44,036 nucleotides of DNA from an uncultured Opitutia bacterium (GCA_903859715.1 CAIONS010000032.1:1-44036), one strand, 5' to 3'; counted from the stretch's first letter, positions 8,764-17,242 are shown. Translations and numbers: made by a program. The notes: a model not told the origin generated them from the sequence alone.

Positions 8764-9485
8764 AAGGTGAAATCCACCGGAGCGATGAGCAGCACGAATT
8801 CGCCCTTGAGGCTGGTCTTGGCGAGCCGAGCCTGGACGTCGGCCGCCGGTCCGACGAGGAACGTCTCGTGCAGCTTGGTCACTTCCTTGGCGACGCAGAG
8901 GACGCGGGCCGGGCCGAGGGTGGCGACGATTTCATCGACGGCCTTGTCGATCCGATGGCAGCTCTCGTAGAGGGCGATGGTGTAGGCGAAGTCCCGGTGC
9001 TTTTCGTAGAACGCGATGCGCGCCGCACTTTTCGGCGGGAGAAACCCGACATAGAGAAAGCCGTTGGTCGGCAGGCCGGCGGCGCTGAGCACGGCGGTGA
9101 GGGCGCTCGGGCCGGGCACGGGAACGACCGGCAGGCCGCGCCGGCGGCAGGCGCGCACCAGACGGAAACCGGGGTCGCTGAGCGCCGGGGTACCGGCATC
9201 GCTGACGACGGCGACGGATTTACCGGCGGCGATCTGCGTGGCGAGAGACTCGGCCATTTCGGTCTCGTTGTGCTCGTGGTAGGCGACGAGGTCCTTGCGC
9301 AGGCCGAAGCGCGTGAGCATGGCGCCGGTGGTGCGCGTATCCTCGCAGGCGATGAGATCGACCGCGGCGAGGATGGCCCGGGCCCGCTCAGTCAGGTCGG
9401 CCAGGTTGCCGATGGGCGTGGCCACGACGTAGAGATGACCGGGGAGCGGAGTCAGCGAGGCGTTGGTGGGGTGGGGCTCGGTCAT
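8760..9485 (-). CDS. rsmI: 16S rRNA (cytidine-1402-2'-O) methyltransferase
   Basis: The 241-aa SAM-dependent enzyme of the tetrapyrrole-methylase fold 2'-O-methylates C1402 of 16S rRNA. Visible motifs are LYVVATPIGNLADLTERA near the N-terminus, CEDTRTTG, VSDAGTPALSDPGF and PVPGPSALTAVLSAAG. It is shorter than the 270-290 aa typical of the family because the C-terminal extension is missing. The ATG at 9485 sits directly behind the T-tract of a terminator-like hairpin, with no Shine-Dalgarno sequence. No good alternative start exists before the VVATPIGN motif. Confidence 0.93.
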   Translation of the reverse strand: MTEPHPTNASLTPLPGHLYVVATPIGNLADLTERARAILAAVDLIACEDTRTTGAMLTRFGLRKDLVAYHEHNETEMAESLATQIAAGKSVAVVSDAGTPALSDPGFRLVRACRRRGLPVVPVPGPSALTAVLSAAGLPTNGFLYVGFLPPKSAARIAFYEKHRDFAYTIALYESCHRIDKAVDEIVATLGPARVLCVAKEVTKLHETFLVGPAADVQARLAKTSLKGEFVLLIAPVDFTL

Positions 9486-9512
9486 AAAAAAATCCGGCCA
9501 GCGGCCGGATTT
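9486..9512 (-). terminator. Terminator-like hairpin between the small lipoprotein gene and rsmI
   Basis: On the minus strand the stem AAATCCGGCC (9512-9503) pairs perfectly with GGCCGGATTT (9499-9490) around a 3-nt loop and runs into seven T residues ending at 9486. This is a textbook intrinsic terminator for the lipoprotein gene. It is unusual because the T-tract touches the rsmI start codon at 9485. Confidence 0.85.
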
Positions 9513-9536
9513 GGTGGGGACATGCTGTGGGCTGGC

Positions 9537-9704
9537 TTAGTGGCCAGGGCCATTGGCGCCCATGCCGGGGATCTGGCCTTCCCAGTCCGCGGGCCGGCTC
9601 CACGGCATCGAGCTGTCCTTTTCGGTTTTGGAGGTGCAGCCGCCGAGCATCGCACCGAGCGCGAGGAGAATCAGGGCGAATACGGGCTTCTTGAGCGAGT
9701 TCAT
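9537..9704 (-). CDS. Small predicted lipoprotein (55 aa)
   Basis: The minus strand encodes MNSLKKPVFALILLALGA followed by MLGGC. This is a basic n-region, a hydrophobic core and a lipobox with the acylated cysteine at about residue 23. The mature part is only about 33 residues, with SSMPWSRPADWEGQIPGMG near its end. I recall similar short Trp/Pro-containing lipoproteins from Verrucomicrobia but know no function. The good promoter at 9713-9740 and terminator at 9486-9512 make this a complete monocistronic unit, which supports a real gene. Cellular role unknown. Confidence 0.8.
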   Translation of the reverse strand: MNSLKKPVFALILLALGAMLGGCTSKTEKDSSMPWSRPADWEGQIPGMGANGPGH

Positions 9705-9712
9705 GTGATTGG

Positions 9713-9740
9713 TTTATAGGGGTGAATGGATTTTGTGCAA
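9713..9740 (-). promoter_or_regulatory. Sigma-70-like promoter of the small lipoprotein gene
   Basis: On the minus strand TTGCAC (9740-9735) and TATAAA (9718-9713) are 16 nt apart. The start codon lies 8 nt after the -10 box, so the expected transcript would have almost no 5' leader. Confidence 0.55.
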
Positions 9741-9800
9741 GACGCCAAGCGGAATCGGTGAGAACCGGCGCGGCCGGGATCGGTTCCGGGGAAGATTGAG

Positions 9801-9896
9801 GGTAGGGCGGGTCTTCGACCCGCCATCTTGGACTCATTTCGCGAGTGCGGACTCGATGAACGGGTAGGCGAGAGCGGGTCAAAGACCCGCCCTACC
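9801..9896. repeat. Dispersed inverted-repeat element, family D, copy 1
   Basis: The arm GGTAGGGCGGGTCTTCGACC (9801-9820, extending to 9823) is matched by its reverse complement at 9874-9896 with one mismatch in 23. The spacer is 50 nt. Each arm is itself a small hairpin (GCGGGTC-GACCCGC). The right arm ends at 9896, exactly one base before the pgi stop codon, so the element abuts the gene end and may serve as its transcript end. Confidence 0.8.
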
Positions 9897-11480
9897 TCAC
9901 GCCTTGAACAGATACCGCGACTGGTGCCAGGGCGTGCGGGCGCGCTTTTTGACGCCGCTGGGTTTGTTCGCGGCGAGGTGCTCCAGGATCTTGAAGACGA
10001 GTTCCGTCTGCTCGGTGACACCCAGCTGGCTGGCGAGCTCCTCGACGGTGAAGGGTTTGCCCGGCGAGGCCTTGAGGGCAGTGGCGAGCTTGAGCTTGAG
10101 GGCGATGACGCCGCCGGCGGCCTTCTTGCCCGCCTCGACGCCGGGCTGGTGGTAGGCGTTGATGCCGATGAGCGAGGCGTAAAAGCCGACCACGCGCTCG
10201 TAGAGGGCAATCAGCAGGCCGATCGAGCGCGGGGAAACGTCGGGGAGAGTGATCGTGACCGAGTGACGGTCCTTCTCACTGAGGGCATCCCGCGTGCCGA
10301 GGTAGAAGCCCTGCAGGTAGTCGCCGGCGGTGATGCCGGGGTCGACCTCGACGGACGTCTTCGCATCGTGGTCCTTGAGTACCTCGATGAAGGTAACGAA
10401 GAAATTGTTCACGCCATCGCGGAGCTGCTGGACGTAGGCGTGCTGGTCGGTGGAGCCCTTGTTGCCGTAAACAGCGATGCCTTGATGAACGACGTTGCCC
10501 TTCAGGTCGTGCTCCTTGCCGAGCGATTCCATGACGAGCTGCTGCAGGTAACGGGAAAACAGCAGCAGCCGGTCCTTGTAGGGGAGCACGACCATGTCCT
10601 TGGCGCCGCGGCCATCGGTGGCGAAGTACCACATCAAGGCGAGCAGGGCGGCGGGATTTTGCGCGGTCGTGCGGTTGCGCGTGACGACGTCCATGGCCGC
10701 GGCGCCATCGAGCATCGCCTGGATGTCGAGACCCTGCAGCGCGGCCGGTAGCAGGCCGACGGCGCACAATTCTGAGGTGCGGCCGCCCACCCAGTCCCAC
10801 ATCGGGAAACGGGCAAGCCAGCCCTCGCTGATCGCAGTGGCATCGAGCTTGGAGCCGGCGCCGGTAACGGCGACGAAGTGACTGGCGTGGGCGAGACCGG
10901 CGGCCTTGAAGGCGGCGATGGCGGCGAGCTGGCCGTTGCGGGTTTCCGCCGTGCCGCCGGATTTGGAAATGACCACGACAATCGTCTTGGCGAGCTGGCC
11001 GCGCAGCCCGGCGAGCACATAGTCGATGCCGTCGGGATCGGTGTTGTCGAAGAAGGAGACGGCGAGCTTGTCCTTGCGCGGGTGTCCCAGTGCGTGGCTG
11101 ACAAACTGCGGACCGAGCGCGGAGCCGCCGATGCCGATCACGAGCAGGTGCTTGAATTTGCCCTTGGGGCCGGCGAGCGCGCCAGAGTGAACCTTGGCGG
11201 CGAATTCCTTGATCGCGGCGAGCGTGGAGGAGATTTCAGCCGACAGCTCGGGTGTGGGCGCGAGCTGCGGGGCGCGGAGCCAGTAGTGGCCGACCATGCG
11301 CTTCTCGTCGGGATTCGCAATGGCGCCCTTCTCCAAGGCGTCCATCGCGGCGAACGCCTGCTGGATGGCCGGTTCCTTGGCGGCGAGGAAGCCGTCGGGA
11401 AACGGAATGCGGCTGATGTCGAGCGCGACGTCGAGGTCGGGGTTCTGGTAGAAGTGGGATTTGAAGCGGGACCAGTTCAT
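9897..11480 (-). CDS. pgi: Glucose-6-phosphate isomerase
   Basis: The 527-aa cytosolic glycolytic and gluconeogenic enzyme interconverts glucose-6-phosphate and fructose-6-phosphate. It shows the paired SIS domains: [18 protein letters not shown] and [13 protein letters not shown] bind the phosphate, [10 protein letters not shown] follows, and [18 protein letters not shown] carries the catalytic glutamine/histidine region. The C-terminus has a short winged-helix-like tail ([20 protein letters not shown]). Such a tail occurs in some bacterial versions; here it is an inference from sequence. It lies 10 nt after the disrupted GNAT gene, in the ilvD-GNAT-pgi run. Confidence 0.95.
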   Translation of the reverse strand: MNWSRFKSHFYQNPDLDVALDISRIPFPDGFLAAKEPAIQQAFAAMDALEKGAIANPDEKRMVGHYWLRAPQLAPTPELSAEISSTLAAIKEFAAKVHSGALAGPKGKFKHLLVIGIGGSALGPQFVSHALGHPRKDKLAVSFFDNTDPDGIDYVLAGLRGQLAKTIVVVISKSGGTAETRNGQLAAIAAFKAAGLAHASHFVAVTGAGSKLDATAISEGWLARFPMWDWVGGRTSELCAVGLLPAALQGLDIQAMLDGAAAMDVVTRNRTTAQNPAALLALMWYFATDGRGAKDMVVLPYKDRLLLFSRYLQQLVMESLGKEHDLKGNVVHQGIAVYGNKGSTDQHAYVQQLRDGVNNFFVTFIEVLKDHDAKTSVEVDPGITAGDYLQGFYLGTRDALSEKDRHSVTITLPDVSPRSIGLLIALYERVVGFYASLIGINAYHQPGVEAGKKAAGGVIALKLKLATALKASPGKPFTVEELASQLGVTEQTELVFKILEHLAANKPSGVKKRARTPWHQSRYLFKA

Positions 11481-11490
11481 GGGAGATGGA

Positions 11491-12036
11491 TCAGGGTAAG
11501 TCGGAGTGCAGAATGGCAAAAAGTTTCATATCGAAGAAACGATCATCGCGCCGGTGTGATTGGCGCAGGAGACCCTCGTACTTAAGGCCGATCTTCGCAA
11601 GCACCCGTGCGGATGCTTCATTTCCGACCATGCAGGTGCCTTCAATCCGGCGCAGCTACATCGAGCCCAACGCGTGCCGCAGTACCGCGGTGGCGGCCTC
11701 GGTGGCGATTCCCTGGCCCCAGCATGAGCGAGCGAGATTAAAGGCCAGTTCGGCTTCTCCGTGGTAGGAATTGAAACTGTGCAGGAACACCGTGCCGATC
11801 ACCCGGGGATCGGATTGCCGGCGGATGGCCCAGGCGAAAAATTTCGGACCTTGGAGCCAGGCGACGAATCCACGGCTATGCTCGATCGTTTGATGGCGGG
11901 GCCAAAAGACATAACGGGTCACTTCCTCGTCCGAGCCGAAGGCAAAAATATCCTCGGCGTCGCCTGCCTGCAATGACCGCAAGGACAGGCGCGCGGTGGT
12001 CAATTCCGGCGCTGTTCCCTGGAAGTCGTCCGCCAC
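11491..12036 (-). pseudogene. GNAT acetyltransferase (RimJ/RimL-type) with in-frame amber codon
   Basis: The first 126 codons give a GNAT start with TARLSLRSLQAGDAEDIFAF, then ELAFNLARSCWGQGIATEA (acetyl-CoA binding loop). A TAG at 11656-11658 interrupts the same frame. After it the frame continues without any shift as LRRIEGTCMVGNEASARVLA and KIGLKYEGLLRQ, the usual C-terminal half, to a TGA at 11491-11493. The full length of about 181 codons is normal for the family. The gene starts with GTG 1 nt after the ilvD stop. It is either a fresh pseudogene, a sequencing error or a read-through case. Confidence 0.85.
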
Positions 12037-12037
12037 G

Positions 12038-13756
12038 TCAGAGATATTTGTCGGTGACGGCGCCCTCCGAGGCGCTGGTGACGAGTTTGGCGTACTTGGC
12101 GAGGACGCCGCGGGTTTCGCGCGGGGGGCGCGGCTTGAAGGCCTTCAGGCGCGCGGCGTAGTCGGCGTCGGGGATCAGCAGGCTGATGGTATTTTTCACC
12201 GCGTCGATTTCGATGATGTCGCCGGTTTTCACGATGCCGATGGGGCCGCCCTTTGCGGCTTCAGGAGTGATGTGGCCGACGTCAAAGCCGTGGCTGCCAC
12301 CGGAGAAGCGGCCGTCGGTAATGAGGGCGACGTCCTTGATGAGCCCGCGGCCGGCGCAGGCGCTGGTGGGCGAAAGCATTTCGCGCATGCCGGGGCCGCC
12401 GACGGGGCCTTCGTTGCGGATGACGACCACGTCACCCTTCACCACGTCGCCGCGGAGGATGGCCTTGAGGGCGTCTTCCTCGCCTTCGTACACCTTGGCG
12501 GTGCCCTTGAAGTAGAGGCCTTCTTTGCCGGTGATTTTGCCGACGGCGCCGTCGGGGGCGAGATTGCCGCGGAGGACGCGGAGATGGGTTTCCTTTTTGA
12601 TCGGCTGGTCCCACGGATGGATGATGTCCTGCTCGGTGGGATAGGCGCCGTAGGGCTTCACGTCCTTGAGCGACTCGGCCATGGTCTCGCCGGAGACGGT
12701 GAGGCATTCGCCGTGAAGGAGGCCGCGGTCGAGGAGGAGCTTCATCATCGGGCGGATGCCGCCGATGCGGATGAGGTGGCTCATGCCGTATTTGCCGAAG
12801 GGCTTCACGTCGGCGAGGAGCGGGATCTTTTCGCCGATGGTCTTGAAATCCTCGAGCGTGAGCGGGACTTCCGCGGAGTGGGCGATGGCGAGGAGGTGGA
12901 GGATGAGGTTGGTCGAACCGCCGAGGGCGAGGCAGACCATGATGGCGTTCTCGAAGGCGTGGCGCGTGAGGATGTCGCGGGGGGTTATGCCTTTCTTCAG
13001 CATGGCCATGACGGCGGCACCGGCGCGGACACAGTCGTCGCGCTTCTCCTGGCCGACGGCGAGCTGGGCGCTGCTGTTGGGCAGGCTCATGCCGAGGGCC
13101 TCGATGGCGCTGGCCAGCGTGTTGGCGGTGTACATGCCGCCGCAGGAGCCGGGGCCGGGAATGGCGCCATCCTCGATCTCCTTCAGGCCGGCGTCGGAGA
13201 GCTCGCCCTTGGCGTGCTTGCCGATGGCCTCGAAGACGGAGACGACGTCGAGGGGACGCTTGTGGTCGCAATCGCTGGCAGCGAAACCCGGGAGAATCGT
13301 GCCGCCGTAGACGAAGACGGCAGGGCGGTTGAGGCGGGCGATGGCGATCATCGCGCCTGGCATGTTCTTGTCGCAGCCACCGATGGCGACGAGACCATCG
13401 AAGCCCTCGGCGGCGACGGCAGTCTCGATGGAATCCGCAATGACCTCGCGCGAGACGAGGCTGTAGCGCATACCCAACGTGCCCATGCTGATGCCGTCGG
13501 TGACGGTGATGGTGTTGAAATAGATGGGCTTGCCACCGGCGGCGGCGATGCCTTTGCGGGCGTGTTCACTGAGTTCGCCGAGATGGACGTTGCAGGGCGT
13601 CATGTCGCTGGGGGCGGAGGCTACGGCGATCTGGGGCTTCTTGAAATCCTCGTCGGTAAAGCCGACGGCGCGCAGCATGGAGCGGGCGGCGGCGCGATCA
13701 TGGCCGTCGACGACGATGGAGGAGAATTTGCGCGTGGAGTCAGGAGAGGAGCTCAT
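12038..13756 (-). CDS. ilvD: Dihydroxy-acid dehydratase
   Basis: The 572-aa iron-sulfur enzyme converts dihydroxy-isovalerate or dihydroxy-methylvalerate to the 2-keto acids of valine and isoleucine synthesis. The three presumed cluster cysteines are visible: C55 in TPCNVHLGE, C128 in IGGCDKNMPG and C205 in GPGSCGGMYTAN. TDGRFSGGSHGFDVGHITPE near the C-terminus is also diagnostic. The ATG at 13756 gives the usual length. No other ilv or leu genes are near. It is the first gene of a minus-strand run with GNAT and pgi. Confidence 0.96.
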   Translation of the reverse strand: MSSSPDSTRKFSSIVVDGHDRAAARSMLRAVGFTDEDFKKPQIAVASAPSDMTPCNVHLGELSEHARKGIAAAGGKPIYFNTITVTDGISMGTLGMRYSLVSREVIADSIETAVAAEGFDGLVAIGGCDKNMPGAMIAIARLNRPAVFVYGGTILPGFAASDCDHKRPLDVVSVFEAIGKHAKGELSDAGLKEIEDGAIPGPGSCGGMYTANTLASAIEALGMSLPNSSAQLAVGQEKRDDCVRAGAAVMAMLKKGITPRDILTRHAFENAIMVCLALGGSTNLILHLLAIAHSAEVPLTLEDFKTIGEKIPLLADVKPFGKYGMSHLIRIGGIRPMMKLLLDRGLLHGECLTVSGETMAESLKDVKPYGAYPTEQDIIHPWDQPIKKETHLRVLRGNLAPDGAVGKITGKEGLYFKGTAKVYEGEEDALKAILRGDVVKGDVVVIRNEGPVGGPGMREMLSPTSACAGRGLIKDVALITDGRFSGGSHGFDVGHITPEAAKGGPIGIVKTGDIIEIDAVKNTISLLIPDADYAARLKAFKPRPPRETRGVLAKYAKLVTSASEGAVTDKYL

Positions 13757-13845
13757 GGTGGGCCGGCAGCGAACCAAACGGCATGGGTGCGGGCAAGCCG
13801 CATGTCGGGGCGGTGGTCCGCTAATTTCAGGTAAGCCGCAGTTGA

Positions 13846-13967
13846 TCCATGAGTGGCCACGAAAAGGCACAAGGGCTCTGGGGCTGCGAAGGAGCCTCCA
13901 TTGCGCCTATAGGCGCGCGGGAGATTCGAGCCGGAGTCACGGACATTTTGCGCCTCTTTGTGGCCAA
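13846..13967. repeat. Dispersed inverted-repeat element, family B, copy 2
   Basis: Within the 330-nt divergent gap between ilvD and scpB (13757-14086), GAGTGGCCACGAAAAGGCAC at 13851-13870 resembles the arm of copy 1 at 4210. TTTTGCGCCTCTTTGTGGCC at 13946-13965 is the reverse complement of the 4254-4275 segment with one mismatch in 22. The element is degenerate. A further small hairpin, CTTGGC(6)GCCAAG, lies at 13996-14013. No gene is seen; both promoters of the divergent pair must be here. Confidence 0.6.
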
Positions 13968-14086
13968 CCTTCCGGATGGTTGGTTTGAGCGGTGTCTTGG
14001 CATCGTAGCCAAGGCGTGAGTATGCCGTGTGTTTCGGGATTGCTTCGCCTCCGGCGCGCCGCATTCACTCAGGGCAACTTTACCGC

Positions 14087-14908
14087 ATGGCCTTCAACCT
14101 GAAAAAGGTGCTCAAAGCACTGCTCCTCTCCTCCAGCCAGCCGCTCGCCATCAAGGACATTCAGGCCGCCTTCACGCGGTTTCATGAGCAAGGCTCGCTG
14201 CTCCTGACGGCGGACAACGAGACGGTTGCCGCGGTGGTGCCCGGCGAGGAACCGAAGATGGCGGAACCGGCGGTTGATGCGAACGAGCCGGCCGAGGTGA
14301 TCGCCGAGGCCCCGGAAGATGCCGAACTTTACCACGATGTGCCATCGCTGGTGACGGCGACTCAGATCCGCGAAGTCATTGATGAGATCGCGGCCGAGCT
14401 GCGTGCCGCGGATGACGGCCTGCTGCTGATCGAGGGCTCGAACGGCTACCGGCTGGTCACGCATCCGCGCTTTGCCCGCTGGGTGCGCATCCTGCGCGCG
14501 GAACCGCCGCCGTTGAAGCTCAGCCAGTCATCCGTCGAGACGCTCGCGATCGTGGCTTACCGCCAGCCGGTCACCCGCGGGGAAATTGAGACCATCCGCG
14601 GCGTTTCGGCCGAGGCGGGCGTCAACAAATTGCTCGAGCGCGAACTCATCTACGTGGTGGGCCGCGCCGACCTGCCAGGCCGGCCGATCCAGTATGGCAC
14701 GACGGATAAATTCCTGGAGTTTGTCGGTGTGAAATCTCTCGACGAACTGCCGGCGTCGGACGTGCTGTCCACGCGCCAGATCGACGAATGGCTGACCAAT
14801 GCGATGAATCCCTCCAAGCTCGGCGACACCGACATGGGCCTCTCCGACGAGCAATTGCCGCTCGAGAGCGCGGCCGCACCGTCCGGTGACAGCCCGGCCC
14901 AGACCTGA
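14087..14908 (+). CDS. scpB: Segregation and condensation protein B
   Basis: The 273-aa kleisin-associated winged-helix protein works with SMC and ScpA in chromosome condensation. The N-terminal first winged helix starts MAFNLKKVLKALLLSSSQPL. An acidic insert rich in Glu, Ala and Pro follows (about residues 50-90), longer than usual. The second winged helix contains LKLSQSSVETLAIVAYRQPV and TRGEIETIRGVSAE, the strongest family signature. The ATG at 14087 is chosen because homology begins there. The pheA start follows after 1 nt, so the two are probably co-translated. Confidence 0.93.
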   Translation: MAFNLKKVLKALLLSSSQPLAIKDIQAAFTRFHEQGSLLLTADNETVAAVVPGEEPKMAEPAVDANEPAEVIAEAPEDAELYHDVPSLVTATQIREVIDEIAAELRAADDGLLLIEGSNGYRLVTHPRFARWVRILRAEPPPLKLSQSSVETLAIVAYRQPVTRGEIETIRGVSAEAGVNKLLERELIYVVGRADLPGRPIQYGTTDKFLEFVGVKSLDELPASDVLSTRQIDEWLTNAMNPSKLGDTDMGLSDEQLPLESAAAPSGDSPAQT

Positions 14909-14909
14909 C

Positions 14910-15989
14910 ATGGACCTCGGCCCGATTCGCGAAAAGATCGACCAGCTCGACCGTCAACTGGTCGATGTGCTGAACCAGCGCCTGAAGCTCGCCGCCGAGA
15001 TCGGCAAGCTGAAGCGCAGCCAGGGCGGCCAGATTTACGTCGCGGAACGCGAGGAAGCGGTGCTGCGGAAGGTTTCAACCCAGAACGAGGGACCGATCAA
15101 GCACGAGGCATTGCGGGCGATCTACCGCGAGATCATGTCGGCGGCCATCGCGCTGGAGAAGCCGCTGCTGATTGCCTATCTCGGACCGGAGGCGACCAAC
15201 ACGCACATGGCGGCGATGAAGAAGTTCGGCGCGAGCGTGGATTATCATGCGATGGCCAACATCGGGGACATTTTCACGGCGGTGGAGAAGGGTGAGGCCG
15301 ACTATGCGGTCATCCCGATCGAGAATTCCACCGAGGGCTCGGTGCGCGATGCGCTCGACCTGTTTGTGGAGTCGGACCTGAAGGTCGTGGCCCAGATCTA
15401 CCTCGAGATCACGCATTCCCTGATCTCGGCCTCGCTGCTGGAGAAGATCGAGCGCGTCTACTCGAAGGACCAGGCCCTGGCCCAGTGCCGGAACTGGCTG
15501 CAGCGGCATCTGCCGCATGCGCAGCTGATCGAGGCGCCGAGCACGGCGCGCGCCGTGCAAATCGCCAAGGAGGAGCCGGGATCCGCGGCCGTCGCGAGCG
15601 AGCTGGCGGCGGCGACGTATGGCGTGCCGATCGTGGTGAAGAACATCCAGGACAAGGCGGACAACACCACGCGCTTCTTTGTCCTCGGCAAGAAGCCGTC
15701 CGGCGCGGTCGGCGGCGGTAAGGATGTCACCAGCTTCGCGATCTCCCTCGGGGATGCGGCGGCCTCGCATTCGGGCTCGCTGCTCAAGATGCTCATGCCG
15801 CTGGCGGAGCGAGGCATCAATCTCTCGAAGATCGAGTCGCGTCCGAGCAAGAAGCGCCCGTGGGACTACTATTTCTTCATCGATGTGTCGGGTCATTACG
15901 ATGACCCGTCAATGAAGGAGGCGCTCGCGGAGCTGCAGAAATTCTGCCCGTTCGTGAAGTGGCTGGGCAGCTATCCGGCGGCGAGCTGA
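14910..15989 (+). CDS. pheA: Bifunctional chorismate mutase / prephenate dehydratase (P-protein)
   Basis: The 359-aa enzyme takes chorismate to phenylpyruvate in phenylalanine synthesis. The N-terminal AroQ chorismate mutase domain (about residues 1-85) contains IREKIDQLDRQLVDVLNQRL. The prephenate dehydratase domain (about 90-270) runs from IAYLGPEATNTHMAAM through IPIENSTEGSV to the TRF motif in NTTRFFVLG. A C-terminal ACT domain (about 280-355) contains LSKIESRPSKKRPWDYYFF, the expected site of phenylalanine feedback. The AroQ-PDT-ACT order and length are canonical. It begins 1 nt after scpB. Confidence 0.96.
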   Translation: MDLGPIREKIDQLDRQLVDVLNQRLKLAAEIGKLKRSQGGQIYVAEREEAVLRKVSTQNEGPIKHEALRAIYREIMSAAIALEKPLLIAYLGPEATNTHMAAMKKFGASVDYHAMANIGDIFTAVEKGEADYAVIPIENSTEGSVRDALDLFVESDLKVVAQIYLEITHSLISASLLEKIERVYSKDQALAQCRNWLQRHLPHAQLIEAPSTARAVQIAKEEPGSAAVASELAAATYGVPIVVKNIQDKADNTTRFFVLGKKPSGAVGGGKDVTSFAISLGDAAASHSGSLLKMLMPLAERGINLSKIESRPSKKRPWDYYFFIDVSGHYDDPSMKEALAELQKFCPFVKWLGSYPAAS

Positions 15990-16007
15990 GGCGGGACAAG
16001 ACGGTTG

Positions 16008-16115
16008 CCCGCGAATGGCGCGAATCAGCGCGAATTAAAGACCGCTAAATGCCATGACGGATGTTGGCCGGGTACTTTCGCCCAGCATTCGCGGCGATTC
16101 GCATGATTCGCGGGC
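16008..16115. repeat. Dispersed inverted-repeat element, family C, copy 1
   Basis: A left arm of the form GCCCGCGAATGGCGCGAATC (from about 16008) and an imperfect inverted arm ending GATTCGCGGGC (about 16087-16115) flank about 50 nt. They lie between the convergent ends of pheA and the 16144 gene. A second, more compact copy is at 24866-24922. No gene is visible in 15990-16143. Confidence 0.6.
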
Positions 16116-16143
16116 GCTGATTTGAATAAGGCCCGCGGTACTT

Positions 16144-16536
16144 TCACTTCGAGGTGGCGGTCGCGGGTTTATCGGCGAACAGCACCGGGTGATCGCGATA
16201 GGCCAGGAAATAGATCGCCACGGCCCCAAGGAAGAGGAGGGCGAAAGCGAGGGCGGCATACATCAGACAGCCGCGACGGGCGGCGCTTTGCATGCTGGCG
16301 GCATCGGCCTGGTATTCGGGGAAATCCGGAAGCGGCGCGGCCGGGACGACGCGCGGGGCGACAGGAACAGCCGGCGCGACGACGGCGGGAGGAGCCACAG
16401 CGGCAGACGCAGCAGCGGGCGGAGCGGACGCCTCGGGTGCGGAAGAGCTGAGCGCGGCGATCTCCCGGTCGAACCAGGCGAGCTGCTCCTGGACGAGCGC
16501 ACGCTGCTGGCGGAGGACTTCGAGACGATCGGGCAT
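16144..16536 (-). CDS. Hypothetical single-pass membrane protein
   Basis: The 130-aa protein of no recognised family has a short helical N-terminus (LEVLRQQRALVQEQLAWF, likely coiled coil). A low-complexity Ala/Pro/Val linker spans about residues 30-75, and one transmembrane helix lies near the C-terminus (LMYAALAFALLFLGAVAIYF, about 92-111) before a short polar tail. Codon use matches the neighbours and the start ATG is clear. It lies downstream of the rpmA terminator in the same orientation, so it is probably transcribed on its own. Function unknown. Confidence 0.65.
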   Translation of the reverse strand: MPDRLEVLRQQRALVQEQLAWFDREIAALSSSAPEASAPPAAASAAVAPPAVVAPAVPVAPRVVPAAPLPDFPEYQADAASMQSAARRGCLMYAALAFALLFLGAVAIYFLAYRDHPVLFADKPATATSK

Positions 16537-16591
16537 GGGAGAAGTGGAGATCCGCCTTGGGTGCGAGGTTAACCCGGTCGAGGCTGGACAA

Positions 16592-16621
16592 ACAAAAACG
16601 CAGCCCGGTTTGGGCTGCGTT
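16592..16621 (-). terminator. Intrinsic terminator after rpmA
   Basis: On the minus strand AACGCAGCCC pairs perfectly with GGGCTGCGTT (stem positions 16621-16612 and 16606-16597) around a 5-nt loop. TTTTTGTTTG follows. It lies about 30 nt past the rpmA stop codon and ends the rplU-rpmA transcript. Confidence 0.9.
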
Positions 16622-16650
16622 TGAAAGCTAAATAAATGGCTGAGACGGGC

Positions 16651-16908
16651 TCAGGCCGTGACCGCGGCCGGGACGACGGCGACCTTGCGGTGGGCCTTGT
16701 CGTACTTGACCGTGCCGTCGGTGAGCGCGAAGAGCGTCCAATCGCGGCCGATGCCGACGTTTTTGCCGGCGTGCAGCTTGCTGCCGCGCTGCCGGACGAT
16801 GATGGTGCCAGCGAGGACGGTCTGACCGCCGAAGATTTTAACGCCGAGCCGCTGGGAGCGACTGTCGCGGCCGTTGCTGGATGTTCCCTGACCTTTCTTG
16901 TGCGCCAT
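16651..16908 (-). CDS. rpmA: 50S ribosomal protein L27
   Basis: The 85-aa ribosomal protein is located near the peptidyl-transferase centre. [16 protein letters not shown] is the conserved N-terminus without a cleavable leader peptide. [18 protein letters not shown] and [17 protein letters not shown] are diagnostic. It is preceded by TAAGGAG at about 16918-16924, where the TAA of rplU doubles as part of the ribosome-binding site 10 nt before the ATG. This is one of the few clear Shine-Dalgarno sites in the window and links translation of the two genes. Confidence 0.98.
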   Translation of the reverse strand: MAHKKGQGTSSNGRDSRSQRLGVKIFGGQTVLAGTIIVRQRGSKLHAGKNVGIGRDWTLFALTDGTVKYDKAHRKVAVVPAAVTA

Positions 16909-16922
16909 GGCGGGTATTCTCC

Positions 16923-17237
16923 TTAAGCTGTGATGGATTCGATCTTGATGACGGAAAGCTCCTGGCGATGGCCGCGTTTACGCTCCATGCCCTTGCGCTT
17001 TTTCTTCTTAAAAACGATGACCTTGTCGCCACGCTTGTTCTCGAGGATCTTGGCGGAGACGGAGGCGCCGGCCAGCAGCGGGGTGCCGACCCGGAAGGAC
17101 TCGCCTTCGCCGGTGGCGAGAACGTCCTTAATCTCCACGGTGGCACCGGCTTCCGTGTTCGGATAGCGGTTGACGATCAGAATGTCGCCCTCGGTGACAG
17201 TGAACTGCTGCCCTTGGGTTTTGATAGTGGCTTTCAT
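16923..17237 (-). CDS. rplU: 50S ribosomal protein L21
   Basis: The 104-aa ribosomal protein starts [18 protein letters not shown], a canonical L21 N-terminus. [20 protein letters not shown] is the basic rRNA-binding segment near the C-terminus. It forms the conserved rplU-rpmA pair; obgE, often third, does not follow here. A terminator-like hairpin at 17243-17265 sits 5 nt upstream of the start codon, leaving no room for a Shine-Dalgarno site. The transcript may start inside or after that hairpin. Confidence 0.98.
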   Translation of the reverse strand: MKATIKTQGQQFTVTEGDILIVNRYPNTEAGATVEIKDVLATGEGESFRVGTPLLAGASVSAKILENKRGDKVIVFKKKKRKGMERKRGHRQELSVIKIESITA

Positions 17238-17242
17238 AAAAT

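Noticed and set aside
11996-13834. 612-codon plus-strand frame opposite ilvD
   Set aside because: Antisense shadow. The ilvD strand has all three cluster cysteines and full-length homology.
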